A stretch of DNA of 64,000 nucleotides from Bacteroidaceae bacterium (GCA_017615835.1 JAFZZI010000006.1:22042-86041); one strand, 5' to 3'. Positions 22,664 through 30,983 are shown, numbered from the stretch's first letter. A program made the numbers and translations. Notes: generated by a model from the letters alone, not told the origin.

Positions 22664-25081
22664 CTAATCTTTTTGCGTCGGATATACCCTGTTAATGGTG
22701 TGTTTTGACAGATATCGGGTGCGGCCACCGAAGGGTATGCGTTTCGCATTCGCTTCCATTACGAAAATCATTGATGGTGCGTCCGATGAATTTCCCATGC
22801 TCAACAAATATGAACCAGGTTTGACTTCCCAATATGAGTCTTCTCCCGGAGCACCTGAAGGCAGCACGCATTCGGCAAGTTGCTCGTCGTATAACTGGAA
22901 CTTGATGCTCTTTTTTTCTCCTGGCTGCAGACTGACGCGGGCGAAGCCCAGAAGCCGCTTTTTCAGTTTGATGGCAGTGTTCCCACCGATGTATGAATCA
23001 AGGTAAATCTGAATGACTTCATCACCAGCCATATTGCCGGTATTCTGAACTGTGCAGGTCACCTTACCACGAGGATCAATAGTCTTCAACTCGTATTTGA
23101 ATGTGGTGTATGACAGTCCGTAGCCGAATGGCCATGCCACGTAGCCGTCGGTATCTTCGTCGTTATAGCAGAACTGTCCCTTTTGTTCATGGTCGGGGTA
23201 GGTGATGGCCAGTTTTCCCGAGGGGCTGACGTTGCCGAGCAGAATGTCGGCAACGGCGTTGCCTCCCTCTTCGCCAGGGTACCAGGCTTGCAGGATTGCG
23301 GCACATCCGTCAGCTATCTCCTTGACGCACTGGGGCCTGCCACCGAAGATGACCAGTACTACAGGCTTGCCGGTGGCAATGAGTTCTTTGACAAACTCCT
23401 GCTGACGTCCGGGCAGACAGATGCCCTTGCGCTCACGTCCTTCTCCGCAAAGGGCGGGATTCTCGCCCATGGCAGCTATGATGACATCACTTTCGGCCGC
23501 CATTGCGACAGCTTTGTCCCAGTCAGTTTCTTCGTCTTGCGGTACGAGTCCCGAGGTCAGTTTACGTATGCGCGGATCGCCGCCAAAGTTCAGCGACAAC
23601 TCGCCGGGCACGCTCCAGTCGCAGCCACGGGCGTATTCAAGGGCAGCACCTTTAATCTTTCCTGACAGTCCCTCGCGCAGGGTAACTATATGGGGTGTTT
23701 CGGGATCCATTTCGTTGTTGCGCCAGAAGTAGTTCATTGAGGGGAATGTGTAGTCGCCAAGCATGGCGCAGAATGCGTTGGCATTGGGGCCCACAAGGGC
23801 GATTTTACCTTTGGTTCCGTCAAGTGGCAGCACGCCGTTGTTCTTCAGCATTACTACCGACTGGGTAGCAAGCAGATATGATGTCTCACGCCACTCCTTG
23901 GGGTCAAGGTCGTTAAGAGGGTTATCGGTAAAGCCGTGGTTGTCGTCAAAGAGTCCTACGTTGTATTTCAGGGTCAGTGCACGCTTGACACACTTTTCGA
24001 AAGCCTCGGCATCAATTCGTCCGGCTTCGAGCAGTTCGGGCAGATACTGATAGTTGTCGCCGTTGCAGAATTCAAGGTCATTGCCGGTGTTGAGGGCAAG
24101 TTCAGCGGTCTTTTTCAGACTTTCAGGGTCGTTGCCCATATATCCGATTGACAGATAGTCGCTTACAACTACTCCGTCAAATCCCAACCCGTTGCGTAAC
24201 AGCACATTTATAAGGGTGTCGCTGGTAACGGCCTGTTCGCCTCTGAACTGGTCGTAACAGGTCATGACAGCCTTGCTGCCAGATTGGCGTATGCAGACTT
24301 CGTGCGGGAACAGAACCTCGCTGCAAATTCTTTCCCAGGACAGTTCACTGCCGCCGCCATATCCCAGAAAGTGTTTGGTGCAGGCTGCCACGCCAGTACG
24401 CAGATTGTCGCACTGTAGTCCTTCAACGAAGGCTGATGCCATGGATGCGCTCAGATATGCATCTTCACCATACGACTCTTCGCCACGGCACCACGAGGCG
24501 TTGCGAATTATGTCTGTCATCGGTGACAGTGCCATAGTGACTCCTACCGAGCGCATGGCTTTTGAGGTCTGGAATGTCTTGACGCGGGCAAGGTCGGGAT
24601 TCCATGTGCAGGCCATACCTATCTGCTGAGGATAGATTGTTGCACCCTTGGCGGTGAATCCGGAGATGCATTCTTCATGCAGAACCGCCGGAATGCCGGA
24701 TGGTGTCTCGTTAATGAGATAGTCCTGAATTTGCTGTGCAATCTCCAGGAGTCTGGAGGGCGTGACGTCAAGATTGCTTGAGAACTGACATATATGTCCT
24801 ATTCCATAGGGAATCTTCCTGCGACACAGTTCAAGTGACACTTGGCCGTCAACCATGATGTCCTGAGGTTGAATGCTGTACAGTTGGGCCGCTCTTTCCT
24901 GTACTGACATGCGGTCGTAAAGGCTGTCAACAAATGACTTTGAGGCTTCTGTCTCGAAAGGGAAATAGTGATTATCCATTATGTTGCTGTTATTATTCAT
25001 TGCAGTGCCGATACAGCTCCACAGCGACATTGCTGTCACTGTGGCTGTGACTGCCTGAAGGCAGATTCTAACTATTTTCAT
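22664..25081 (-). CDS. Glycoside hydrolase family 3 lipoprotein (beta-glycosidase)
   Basis: 805 residues. The lipoprotein signal ends at SLWSC (Cys23). The N-terminal GH3 barrel (about residues 45-360) includes CTKHFLGYGGG and GFDGVVVSDYLSIGYM, whose aspartate, near residue 308, fits the nucleophile. The C-terminal sandwich contains NVSPSGKLAITYP, and the fibronectin-III-like end has WPFGYGLSYTTFKY. GH3 enzymes remove beta-glucosyl, xylosyl or N-acetylglucosaminyl residues; WCRGEESYGEDAYL resembles beta-glucosidase/xylosidase types rather than NagZ. Expected location: periplasm or outer membrane. It follows the GntR gene by 37 bp on the same strand, an unusual association; no SusC/SusD pair is adjacent. 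Confidence 0.92.
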   Translation of the reverse strand: MKIVRICLQAVTATVTAMSLWSCIGTAMNNNSNIMDNHYFPFETEASKSFVDSLYDRMSVQERAAQLYSIQPQDIMVDGQVSLELCRRKIPYGIGHICQFSSNLDVTPSRLLEIAQQIQDYLINETPSGIPAVLHEECISGFTAKGATIYPQQIGMACTWNPDLARVKTFQTSKAMRSVGVTMALSPMTDIIRNASWCRGEESYGEDAYLSASMASAFVEGLQCDNLRTGVAACTKHFLGYGGGSELSWERICSEVLFPHEVCIRQSGSKAVMTCYDQFRGEQAVTSDTLINVLLRNGLGFDGVVVSDYLSIGYMGNDPESLKKTAELALNTGNDLEFCNGDNYQYLPELLEAGRIDAEAFEKCVKRALTLKYNVGLFDDNHGFTDNPLNDLDPKEWRETSYLLATQSVVMLKNNGVLPLDGTKGKIALVGPNANAFCAMLGDYTFPSMNYFWRNNEMDPETPHIVTLREGLSGKIKGAALEYARGCDWSVPGELSLNFGGDPRIRKLTSGLVPQDEETDWDKAVAMAAESDVIIAAMGENPALCGEGRERKGICLPGRQQEFVKELIATGKPVVLVIFGGRPQCVKEIADGCAAILQAWYPGEEGGNAVADILLGNVSPSGKLAITYPDHEQKGQFCYNDEDTDGYVAWPFGYGLSYTTFKYELKTIDPRGKVTCTVQNTGNMAGDEVIQIYLDSYIGGNTAIKLKKRLLGFARVSLQPGEKKSIKFQLYDEQLAECVLPSGAPGEDSYWEVKPGSYLLSMGNSSDAPSMIFVMEANAKRIPFGGRTRYLSKHTINRVYPTQKD

Positions 25082-25118
25082 ATTCTGTTTCCGTTGCAGT
25101 TTCTTTAATGATTGTCTG

Positions 25119-25454
25119 TCAAAAAATATCCGAAGGATTCAGTCCAAGCAGTTCCATGCGCCTGCGTAGCCTGGGTACCTCGTTGTTTATGAACTCGTCG
25201 CGCTTCTGCTCAAGTACCTTGTCGTAGGCATCGTCCGAGATGAAGAATCCGATGCCGCGCTTGTTGAATATGATACCGTCGGCTGTAAGTTTCTCGTAAC
25301 TCCGTGCCACGGTGTTGGGGTTAACCTGATATTCGGCTCCCAGCTCGCGCACTGATGCTATTCTGTCCTCAGGCTTGAGGTCACCGCTCAGGATTCTGTC
25401 GCAGATTAAGTCTGTAATCTGCAAATATATTGGTTTATTGTTTTCGAAGTCCAT
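25119..25454 (-). CDS. GntR-family (YtrA-type) transcriptional repressor
   Basis: 111 residues. The N-terminal winged-helix (residues 1-75: PIYLQITDLICDRILSGDLKPEDRIASVRELGAEY, then NPNTVARSYEKLTADG) is a textbook GntR DNA-binding domain. The C-terminal extension of about 35 residues is too short for a FadR/HutC ligand domain, which defines the YtrA subfamily that controls ABC transporter operons. It is third in the operon after an ABC ATPase and a membrane protein. A perfect palindrome, AGTGTATTA ... TAATACACT (27218-27241), sits just downstream of the operon promoter and is the probable autoregulatory operator. Confidence 0.92.
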   Translation of the reverse strand: MDFENNKPIYLQITDLICDRILSGDLKPEDRIASVRELGAEYQVNPNTVARSYEKLTADGIIFNKRGIGFFISDDAYDKVLEQKRDEFINNEVPRLRRRMELLGLNPSDIF

Positions 25455-25465
25455 AGTCTGATGTT

Positions 25466-26362
25466 TTAATGCTGAATTCTGCGCAGCCTTATGTAAGCTA
25501 AAGAGCAGAGAACCAGACCCACCAAAGACTTGATTAGTATCTTTCCGACTGAGGGGATGATGTATAGACTGGTTTCTGCACCTTGGGTGTTGTAGGTAAT
25601 CAGTTCCATCTTTTCAGAGATGTTTTCTGCATTGTTTGCCGTGGCCAGGCCTGTCCATACCACAATTATGAGTATTGCAATAAGACATAGAATGGTCTTT
25701 GTTACTTTGGCTTTCTTGAAGACCAAGGCTCCCAAGACATAGAACATCTGGAAAATGAATATTGTGAGGAATCTGTTCAACCAGTGTTTGAATATATCTG
25801 TCCGTGACAACTCATCAATCATGAAGAGAGAGTTGTCGATGAAAGAATCCAGGCCTATCGACTCAAGAGTGCCTCTTGAAGAGTTGTTTAGCGCGAGTAG
25901 GGCATTCTTTGTGCTGAACATGATATTGATGAGTGGAGTACCGGCGCCTTTGTCTACCTTGCATAGTACCAGATCGGCCAGACCGTAGCCAAGCTGAAAC
26001 AGATATGGTATGATGATGACTGACAGAAGAATGAGTATCAGTGTCTTCTCGAAGGTTGATGCCGGTATCATAAGGTAGTTGCTTCCCATCTTCTTGTCGG
26101 TAAGGTTGCCGTAACACTTGGATGGTAGTATCATCGCAAATATTATGAAGACTATGGTGAACAACAGGTTACGTCCGCCTATGCCTATCGACTTCCAGCC
26201 TCCTATTCCATTGAACAATACTCCAGTATAGCCGTAGCACAATCCGAACAGCAGACCACTCAGCATGAAAAGCAGTAACGGCAGCCATATTTGTGATAAT
26301 AATCTCTTGGTCTCAGAACAAAAGAATGTGGCAAATCTCTTTAAGTTGAATACGTTGTTCAT
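25466..26362 (-). CDS. ABC-2-like membrane permease subunit
   Basis: 298-residue integral membrane protein with about six hydrophobic helices (around residues 25-50, 65-85, 105-125, 200-220, 228-245, 275-292) and a large loop in the middle (TPLINIMFSTKNALLALNNSSR). It has no catalytic motif. It is encoded between an ABC ATPase gene (11-nt gap upstream) and a YtrA-type GntR gene (11-nt gap downstream), which makes it the likely permease of that transporter, probably exporting a peptide, lipid or antibiotic-like compound. The family is inferred from topology and context. Confidence 0.75.
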   Translation of the reverse strand: MNNVFNLKRFATFFCSETKRLLSQIWLPLLLFMLSGLLFGLCYGYTGVLFNGIGGWKSIGIGGRNLLFTIVFIIFAMILPSKCYGNLTDKKMGSNYLMIPASTFEKTLILILLSVIIIPYLFQLGYGLADLVLCKVDKGAGTPLINIMFSTKNALLALNNSSRGTLESIGLDSFIDNSLFMIDELSRTDIFKHWLNRFLTIFIFQMFYVLGALVFKKAKVTKTILCLIAILIIVVWTGLATANNAENISEKMELITYNTQGAETSLYIIPSVGKILIKSLVGLVLCSLAYIRLRRIQH

Positions 26363-26373
26363 ATCTGTAGATA

Positions 26374-27201
26374 TTACTTGTCAAACAATCCTTTAATGTA
26401 GTTTTTGTGAAGGTGTACGGTGTTGAACAGTGCCTCCACGTTCACTTTGCTCTCAAGGTTTGAGGTGTTGGGCCTTACTTGTATGGACGAACCAGGCAGA
26501 AGTTCGCTGTAAAGGGCATTGTCGGCGGGTATGCCCGAGTAATCAAAGAACAGTTTTTCCGCTATCCTGTCTATGCTGGCATTAAGCAGAACATCACGGC
26601 GGTCAAGGATGATGATGGGGTCTATGATGTTCTCGAGGTCGCGCACCTGATGTGTCGATATGACAAGCACAGAATCCTCACGTGTGAACTGGCTTACAGC
26701 CTTGCGGAATTGTGCCTTAGAAGGAATATCCAGACCGTTTGTAGGCTCGTCAAGGTAAAGATACTTTGTGTTGCAGGCAAGTGCAAACGAGATATAAGCC
26801 TTTTTGAGTTCTCCGTTCGACATTTTGTCCATACGCTTGTTGGGGTCATTCTCGAAAATATCCATCAGCTTCATGAACTTCTGAAAATCGAACTTGTACC
26901 AGAATTTTCCGAAATCCTTGGCATATCTTTTTGCCGTAATGCTCATAGAAGCGACCTCGTCCGGCAGGTAGTATTGGTCGGCCAGAGACTGCGGCAGACG
27001 TTTAGACGGTTCTATACCGTCAATGGTAATCGAGCCGTTCTGTACTCTCTTGAGTCCGCAGAGTAGTGTGAGCAACGTCGTTTTGCCAACTCCGTTCTCA
27101 CCCAGAAGGCCGTAGATGCGTCCTTCCTCCAGTTGGAGTGAAATGTTGTCCAGCACTCTGTTGTCCTTGTAGCTGAACTCTAAATTCTTAATTGTAATCA
27201 T
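26374..27201 (-). CDS. ABC transporter ATP-binding protein
   Basis: 275 residues. Walker A LLGENGVGKTTLL, Q-loop region YYLPDEVASMS, signature-like MSNGELKKAYISFAL and Walker B YLYLDEPTNGLD, then ISTHQVRDLE containing the switch histidine. The signature reads SNGEL rather than SGGQ, as in several CcmA-type exporters. A C-terminal part of about 75 residues is variable. It energises the membrane protein encoded downstream. It is first in an operon with the permease, the GntR regulator and possibly the GH3 gene; the promoter and operator lie at 27218-27272. Confidence 0.9.
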   Translation of the reverse strand: MITIKNLEFSYKDNRVLDNISLQLEEGRIYGLLGENGVGKTTLLTLLCGLKRVQNGSITIDGIEPSKRLPQSLADQYYLPDEVASMSITAKRYAKDFGKFWYKFDFQKFMKLMDIFENDPNKRMDKMSNGELKKAYISFALACNTKYLYLDEPTNGLDIPSKAQFRKAVSQFTREDSVLVISTHQVRDLENIIDPIIILDRRDVLLNASIDRIAEKLFFDYSGIPADNALYSELLPGSSIQVRPNTSNLESKVNVEALFNTVHLHKNYIKGLFDK

Positions 27202-27217
27202 AGAATATTGATGTTTT

Positions 27218-27241
27218 AGTGTATTACAAAACTAATACACT
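27218..27241. promoter_or_regulatory. Probable GntR operator palindrome
   Basis: Perfect inverted repeat AGTGTATTA (27218-27226), CAAAAC spacer, TAATACACT (27233-27241). It begins one base downstream of the -7 element of the ABC operon (minus strand) and would cover the transcription start. The half-site GTATTA/TAATAC is similar in style to YtrA-type operators, and a YtrA-type GntR gene is in the operon. Confidence 0.75.
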
Positions 27242-27242
27242 G

Positions 27243-27272
27243 CAAATATATGGCCGATATTTTGAACGACAA
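27243..27272 (-). promoter_or_regulatory. Promoter of the ABC-GntR operon
   Basis: On the minus strand, TTG (27272-27270) and TATATTTG (27250-27243) are 19 bases apart, a close match to the Bacteroidetes consensus. The palindromic operator lies immediately downstream. Confidence 0.65.
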
Positions 27273-27322
27273 TGGATTTATAGTGGAAAAAATAAATATT
27301 TAACTTAAATTAACAAATAAAA

Positions 27323-27352
27323 GACCCTGAGACATATATATGCCCCAGGGTC
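27323..27352 (-). terminator. Terminator of the Gly-rich protein gene
   Basis: Stem GACCCTG (27323-27329) / CAGGGTC (27346-27352), 16-base loop; on the minus strand it is followed by TTTTATTTG. It lies just past the stop at 27381. Confidence 0.6.
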
Positions 27353-27380
27353 AAATAGTATAGTGTTAAACTTAAAGTGG

Positions 27381-28277
27381 TCAGAATCCGCCGAAGCCGC
27401 CTCCGCCGAAGCCACCTCCGCCGAAACCGCCTCCGCCGAAGCCACCTCCGCCGAAGTCACCTCCGAAACCACCGAAGTCCATTCCACCGAAGTCCATCTC
27501 ACGGACAGTGATATCGGCAGGGACATCAAAGATACCAGCCGGTATCTCGGCGTTCTCCTGAAGTTCAGTGACAGTTGTGGTAATGGGGTTGTCGGACATG
27601 AAACCTGCGGTCTCGCTCTTCAGAACGATGCCTTTATAAACCCAGTATTTGTTGGTTACATACTGCTGCATCATCAATACCCTTACCGAATAGATGGTGC
27701 AGAGCTTGCCAGCAACCTCTTCCTGACCAAGTTCTTTTATCTTATTCTTCTTTATGGTCTTGGAATCAAGTGCGTTGAAGTTGACAGGGGCTGATCCGCC
27801 TCCACCCATGCCGAAGCTACCGAATCCGCCACCGAATCCGCCACCGAATCCACCTCCGCGTCCATTGCCGAACGCCGGAATCTTTGTAGCGGTCTTCTCT
27901 TCTTCATTGATGGTGACGGTTGCTCCGTCCTTGTCGGTCACGGTGCGTGTGGTACGTCCGCCCATCTTCGATACTGTGGCGCGTTTTGCACCATAGTCGT
28001 CAAAATAGACCATCTCTATTGACTCGGTGTTGGTGAAGTCAAAAGCCGGGCGCAGGGTATCGGCTCCCCCTCGGTTGGCGAAGCGTTCCTGCATTTGGGC
28101 GAAGTCAATTCCACCGAACATCTCGCTCATATCCTCCATGTCTGAGTTGGTTATTATGATGCCCGACTTGATTGCGTACATGGGTGCCTCTTTCTCTACT
28201 GCCTTCTCTTTCTTTGCAGCGGAGATTGATGTGACTGCCATTAGAAGCACGACTGTTATGAACAATGCCTTTTTCAT
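27381..28277 (-). CDS. Secreted protein with Gly/Phe-rich repeats
   Basis: 298 residues with a Sec signal (MKKALFITVVLLMAVTSISA). The central part, around residues 65-235, resembles a GLPGLI-like periplasmic fold (MVYFDDYGAKRATVSKMGG; CTIYSVRVLMMQQYVTNKYWVYKGI). Two low-complexity segments are present: GRGGGFGGGFGGGFG around residue 140 and a C-terminal tail of MDFGG/GGGGF units ending in GGFGGF. The tail is encoded by near-perfect 15-bp repeats. It lies 18 nt after a secreted esterase gene and is probably co-transcribed. Function unknown; the sticky tail suggests self-association or surface interaction. Confidence 0.75.
   Translation of the reverse strand: MKKALFITVVLLMAVTSISAAKKEKAVEKEAPMYAIKSGIIITNSDMEDMSEMFGGIDFAQMQERFANRGGADTLRPAFDFTNTESIEMVYFDDYGAKRATVSKMGGRTTRTVTDKDGATVTINEEEKTATKIPAFGNGRGGGFGGGFGGGFGSFGMGGGGSAPVNFNALDSKTIKKNKIKELGQEEVAGKLCTIYSVRVLMMQQYVTNKYWVYKGIVLKSETAGFMSDNPITTTVTELQENAEIPAGIFDVPADITVREMDFGGMDFGGFGGDFGGGGFGGGGFGGGGFGGGGFGGF
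27387..27461. repeat. 15-bp tandem repeats encoding GGGGF
   Basis: Five tandem copies of a 15-bp unit of the form TCCGCCGAAGCCxCC (plus strand) start at 27387, 27402, 27417, 27432 and 27447, with one or two base changes each. They encode the C-terminal GGGGF pentapeptides, and copy number could vary by slippage without a frameshift. Confidence 0.85.
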
Positions 28278-28295
28278 ATTATGCCAATTATTGTA

Positions 28296-29180
28296 TTATT
28301 TGAAAATCAGTTGTGAGAAACAGTATAGTCCATACTTCCAGACAACGAAGTTGTGACCTTCATCAGGATACTCAATGAGAGTGCAGGGAATGTCATTCTC
28401 ATCGCAGAAAGCCTTCAGGCGAGAACTGTTGCCCATAAGGCCGTCGGCACCTCCGCAAACCATCCACAGCAGTTTGTTCTCAGCCTTGGTCTTTGCTACA
28501 TCTGGAATGAGCTGCTGAGGCTGACGGGTGTTGGGGGCTGATGAGAATCCGCCTACGAAGGCAAACTTGTCCATGTTGCCAAGGCCGAAGTTGAGCGATT
28601 GGCCGCCACCCATTGACAGACCGGCAATAGCGCGGTGCATCTTGTCTTTGTAGATGGGGAAGTTAGCTTCCATATAGGGCATGAGGTCGTTGATAAGGTC
28701 TTTCTCAAAGTTCTCGAATGCGGGCGATGCGGCATAGATGTTTCCCTCGGCCCTGTCATTCTTTTGGGCGCGGCCATTGGGCATTACTACAATCATGGGT
28801 ACAGCCTTGCCATCGGCAATCAGGTTGTCCAGAATCTCTGCGGGGTTGCCCTGACGCCATTCGTTCTCGTCACCTCCAATACCATGAAGCAGGTAGAATA
28901 TGGGGTAGGTTTTCTTCTTGTCATACTTAGGCGGCAGGTAAACGGTAGCCTTGCGGGTAGTACCTACTGTCGTTGATTCGTACTCAATCATAATGAGTTC
29001 GCCGTGATCAATGCCATCGCGCTTCTGGTCAAAACCAGCCGGTGCGGCAACATACGGGTCAAACTTGACGTTGACCTGTTGCATTCCTCCAAACATTCCT
29101 CTGGGGATGTTCGGCTCCTGGGCTGAAATGAATCCTGCCATAGCAACAAGCAGGACAGCAGCTGAAAGTAATCTTTTCAT
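28296..29180 (-). CDS. Secreted esterase (CE1 / esterase D type)
   Basis: 294 residues from ATG 29180, with the signal peptide MKRLLSAAVLLVAMAGFISA. Alpha/beta-hydrolase motifs: PIFYLLHGIGGDENEW (oxyanion region), the nucleophile elbow GLSMGGGQS, and the C-terminal DEGHNFVVW with the catalytic histidine. It matches the feruloyl/acetyl-xylan esterase-like carbohydrate esterase family 1. Likely role: periplasmic removal of ester groups from plant or microbial glycans. A second in-frame ATG at 29210 would place ten residues before the signal peptide and is less likely. The Gly-rich protein gene follows after 18 nt. Confidence 0.87.
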   Translation of the reverse strand: MKRLLSAAVLLVAMAGFISAQEPNIPRGMFGGMQQVNVKFDPYVAAPAGFDQKRDGIDHGELIMIEYESTTVGTTRKATVYLPPKYDKKKTYPIFYLLHGIGGDENEWRQGNPAEILDNLIADGKAVPMIVVMPNGRAQKNDRAEGNIYAASPAFENFEKDLINDLMPYMEANFPIYKDKMHRAIAGLSMGGGQSLNFGLGNMDKFAFVGGFSSAPNTRQPQQLIPDVAKTKAENKLLWMVCGGADGLMGNSSRLKAFCDENDIPCTLIEYPDEGHNFVVWKYGLYCFSQLIFK

Positions 29181-29284
29181 AATTGATTTGAAGTATTGAT
29201 TGTTTTGCAATTTGTCTTACACCATATTATATAAGGGATAATAGCGAAGGTTAAATACTGAAGGTATGATTCCTATACAAAAAA

Positions 29285-29316
29285 ACCGGCTTGGAGAGAT
29301 TGGTCTTCCAGCCGGT
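29285..29316 (-). terminator. Terminator of the sigma/anti-sigma operon
   Basis: Stem ACCGGCTTGGA (29285-29295) / TCCAGCCGGT (29307-29316) with one bulge; on the minus strand it is followed by a run of T (about 29278-29284). It lies downstream of the gene ending at 29343. Confidence 0.75.
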
Positions 29317-29342
29317 GGTAATGTCCGTCTGCGGACTGTCTG

Positions 29343-29984
29343 TCATCTGTTGTTAGGAGTACCCGTACCAGGACCAAACGGCATAGTACGTTGTATGGAC
29401 TGTCTGCCATCCACGTTGTTTCTCTGCCACGGGAAACTGAAACTTCTTCCGGTACCTCCGTTGATGTTGCCTGATGATGGCATGGGGCGCTGCATCTCCT
29501 TAAGCATCTCGCTTCCGAACTGCTTCTCGGCAATCTGGATGCGCAGGAGCTTGCTGGCAGGAACCACCTTTTTGAATTTGTCGAGATACTCTTTCTCCAA
29601 CTGGGCAATCTTAATGTTTGCGTCTGCCAGATTGTCTATTAGTTTAGTGCAGTCCTCGTCGGTCAGAGGCCCGCTGTTGCGGCGGTTGGCAACGTTCTGG
29701 CGCGAACTTGCATTTATTTCGTTCTTCTTCTGCTGAAGTTCGAAATAAATCGGAAAAAACTTGGCACACTCGTCTTCGGTGAGACCTGATTTCTCAGTCA
29801 GGAATTTCTGCTGGCGTTCCCTGTACTCCTCCGGTGAGAAGTACTGTCGCTGTTCAGGAGTCCTCTGACCCTGCTCCTGCCTGAAACCTTGTCTCTGGCT
29901 TTGTTGAGTGGGAGAGTTCTGCGCCATAACAGTGACGGTAGCCATGACAGCAACTCCAAAAACTGCATAAATCAGCTTTTTCAT
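29343..29984 (-). CDS. Periplasmic Spy/CpxP-like protein of a sigma-factor operon
   Basis: 213 residues with the signal peptide MKKLIYAVFGVAVMATVTVMA. A Gln/Arg-rich linker follows, then a helical part (FSPEEYRERQQKFLTEKSGLTEDECAKFFP; LEKEYLDKFKKVVPASKLLRIQIAEKQFG) typical of Bacteroidetes proteins that resemble CpxP/Spy sensors, with a disordered Gly/Pro/Asn tail. The ATG overlaps the stop of the anti-sigma-like gene (ATGA), so it is translationally coupled to the sigma-factor operon. Likely role: periplasmic sensing or binding linked to the anti-sigma factor. No catalytic motif is visible. Confidence 0.75.
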   Translation of the reverse strand: MKKLIYAVFGVAVMATVTVMAQNSPTQQSQRQGFRQEQGQRTPEQRQYFSPEEYRERQQKFLTEKSGLTEDECAKFFPIYFELQQKKNEINASSRQNVANRRNSGPLTDEDCTKLIDNLADANIKIAQLEKEYLDKFKKVVPASKLLRIQIAEKQFGSEMLKEMQRPMPSSGNINGGTGRSFSFPWQRNNVDGRQSIQRTMPFGPGTGTPNNR

Positions 29985-30358
29985 AGCTGGTTGAAATTTC
30001 CCGTATTCGTTAAGGAGCAATAAAGAGTGTATTCATCGATCATGGCCGTCTCGAAGAACGAATCGATGTACTCATCCGAATAGACCTCTGAGTCAATACT
30101 GGCCATCTGTGCCTCCTGGTTTCGTCCTGTGTGGTTGACAGCCAGATTGATTAAGAAGAACAACCCGACAAAGGATGCTGCCATATAGGCCCAGACCTTC
30201 GTCTTTGTCCAAAACGTAACCTTGGTGGGCTTCTCGACGGGATGCTCTGGCAGTGCGGCCATTATGTTGCCTGTCAGATTCTCGAAGTAGCCCTCAGGAA
30301 CCGTAAACGGCCTGCGGTTACCGCATCTTTCCAATATTTGCTTTTCTTCCTTTTCCAT
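29981..30358 (-). CDS. Probable anti-sigma factor (single-pass membrane protein)
   Basis: 125 residues. The N-terminal cytoplasmic part (RRPFTVPEGYFENLTGNIMAALPE) carries the F-x-V-P-x-G-Y-F motif common in short Bacteroidetes proteins encoded after ECF sigma genes. One membrane helix follows at about residues 54-72 (VWAYMAASFVGLFFLINLAV) and then a periplasmic tail. No zinc-binding HxxxCxxC motif is present. It is encoded between an ECF sigma gene (33-nt gap) and a periplasmic helical protein. The role as sigma antagonist is inferred from position and topology. Confidence 0.75.
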   Translation of the reverse strand: MEKEEKQILERCGNRRPFTVPEGYFENLTGNIMAALPEHPVEKPTKVTFWTKTKVWAYMAASFVGLFFLINLAVNHTGRNQEAQMASIDSEVYSDEYIDSFFETAMIDEYTLYCSLTNTGNFNQL

Positions 30359-30391
30359 TTCGCTTTTTTGACACCGGTATGAATAAAAGGT

Positions 30392-30946
30392 TTAATCCGT
30401 ATTTTTAAAATATTCTTCAATTTTCTTTACCGCTATATGGTATGATGCCTTCAGGGCTCCCACGCTGGTTCCAAGCAGTTCGGACATCTCTTCGTATTTC
30501 ATTTCGTTATAGTATTTGAGGTTGAATACCATTCGCTGTTTTTCGGGCAGGGTGGCTATTGCGGCCTGAAGTTGAGCCTCAGTCTCGTTGCCGTCGAAAT
30601 AGGGGTCTCCCTCAAGCCTCTCCTCAAGGTTGGCTTCGGGATCGTCGAGGGTAATGCTCTGCATCGACTTCTGCCTGTTGAGAAATGTCAGAGTTTCGTT
30701 GATGGCTATCCTGAACAGCCAGGTGGATATCTTTGAGTAGCCTTGAAATGAATCTATATTCATCCAGGCCTTAATGAATGTGTTCTGGAGCATGTCGTTG
30801 GCATCATCGTGCGAATATACCATGTGGCGGATCTGCCAGTAGAGAGGTTCGCTGTAAGTGCGGACAATCTCCTCAAAGGCCCTCCTTTTAGACGCTTCGT
30901 CCTGTCGGAGCATCTCCATGATTTTTTCTTCGTCAAAGCTCGCCAT
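30392..30946 (-). CDS. ECF-type RNA polymerase sigma factor
   Basis: 184 residues. Region 2 (DDANDMLQNTFIKAWMNIDSFQGYSKISTWLFRIAINETLTFL) and region 4 (LPEKQRMVFNLKYYNEMKYEEMSELLGTSVGALKASYHIAVKKIEEYF) are both complete, with a short acidic linker and no region 3, which defines the ECF group. It directs RNA polymerase to a specific stress or envelope regulon. It is first of a three-gene operon with an anti-sigma-like membrane protein and a periplasmic CpxP-like protein. A promoter-like TAACTTCG on the minus strand (30966-30973) precedes it. Confidence 0.93.
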   Translation of the reverse strand: MASFDEEKIMEMLRQDEASKRRAFEEIVRTYSEPLYWQIRHMVYSHDDANDMLQNTFIKAWMNIDSFQGYSKISTWLFRIAINETLTFLNRQKSMQSITLDDPEANLEERLEGDPYFDGNETEAQLQAAIATLPEKQRMVFNLKYYNEMKYEEMSELLGTSVGALKASYHIAVKKIEEYFKNTD

Positions 30947-30983
30947 CAGCGCTTTCTTTATTTTGCGAAGTTATACAAAATCC

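Noticed and set aside
27363-27794. Plus-strand 143-residue frame with SAEAASAEAT repeats
   Set aside because: It is the reverse complement of the Gly-rich repeats of the secreted protein; no promoter or family support.
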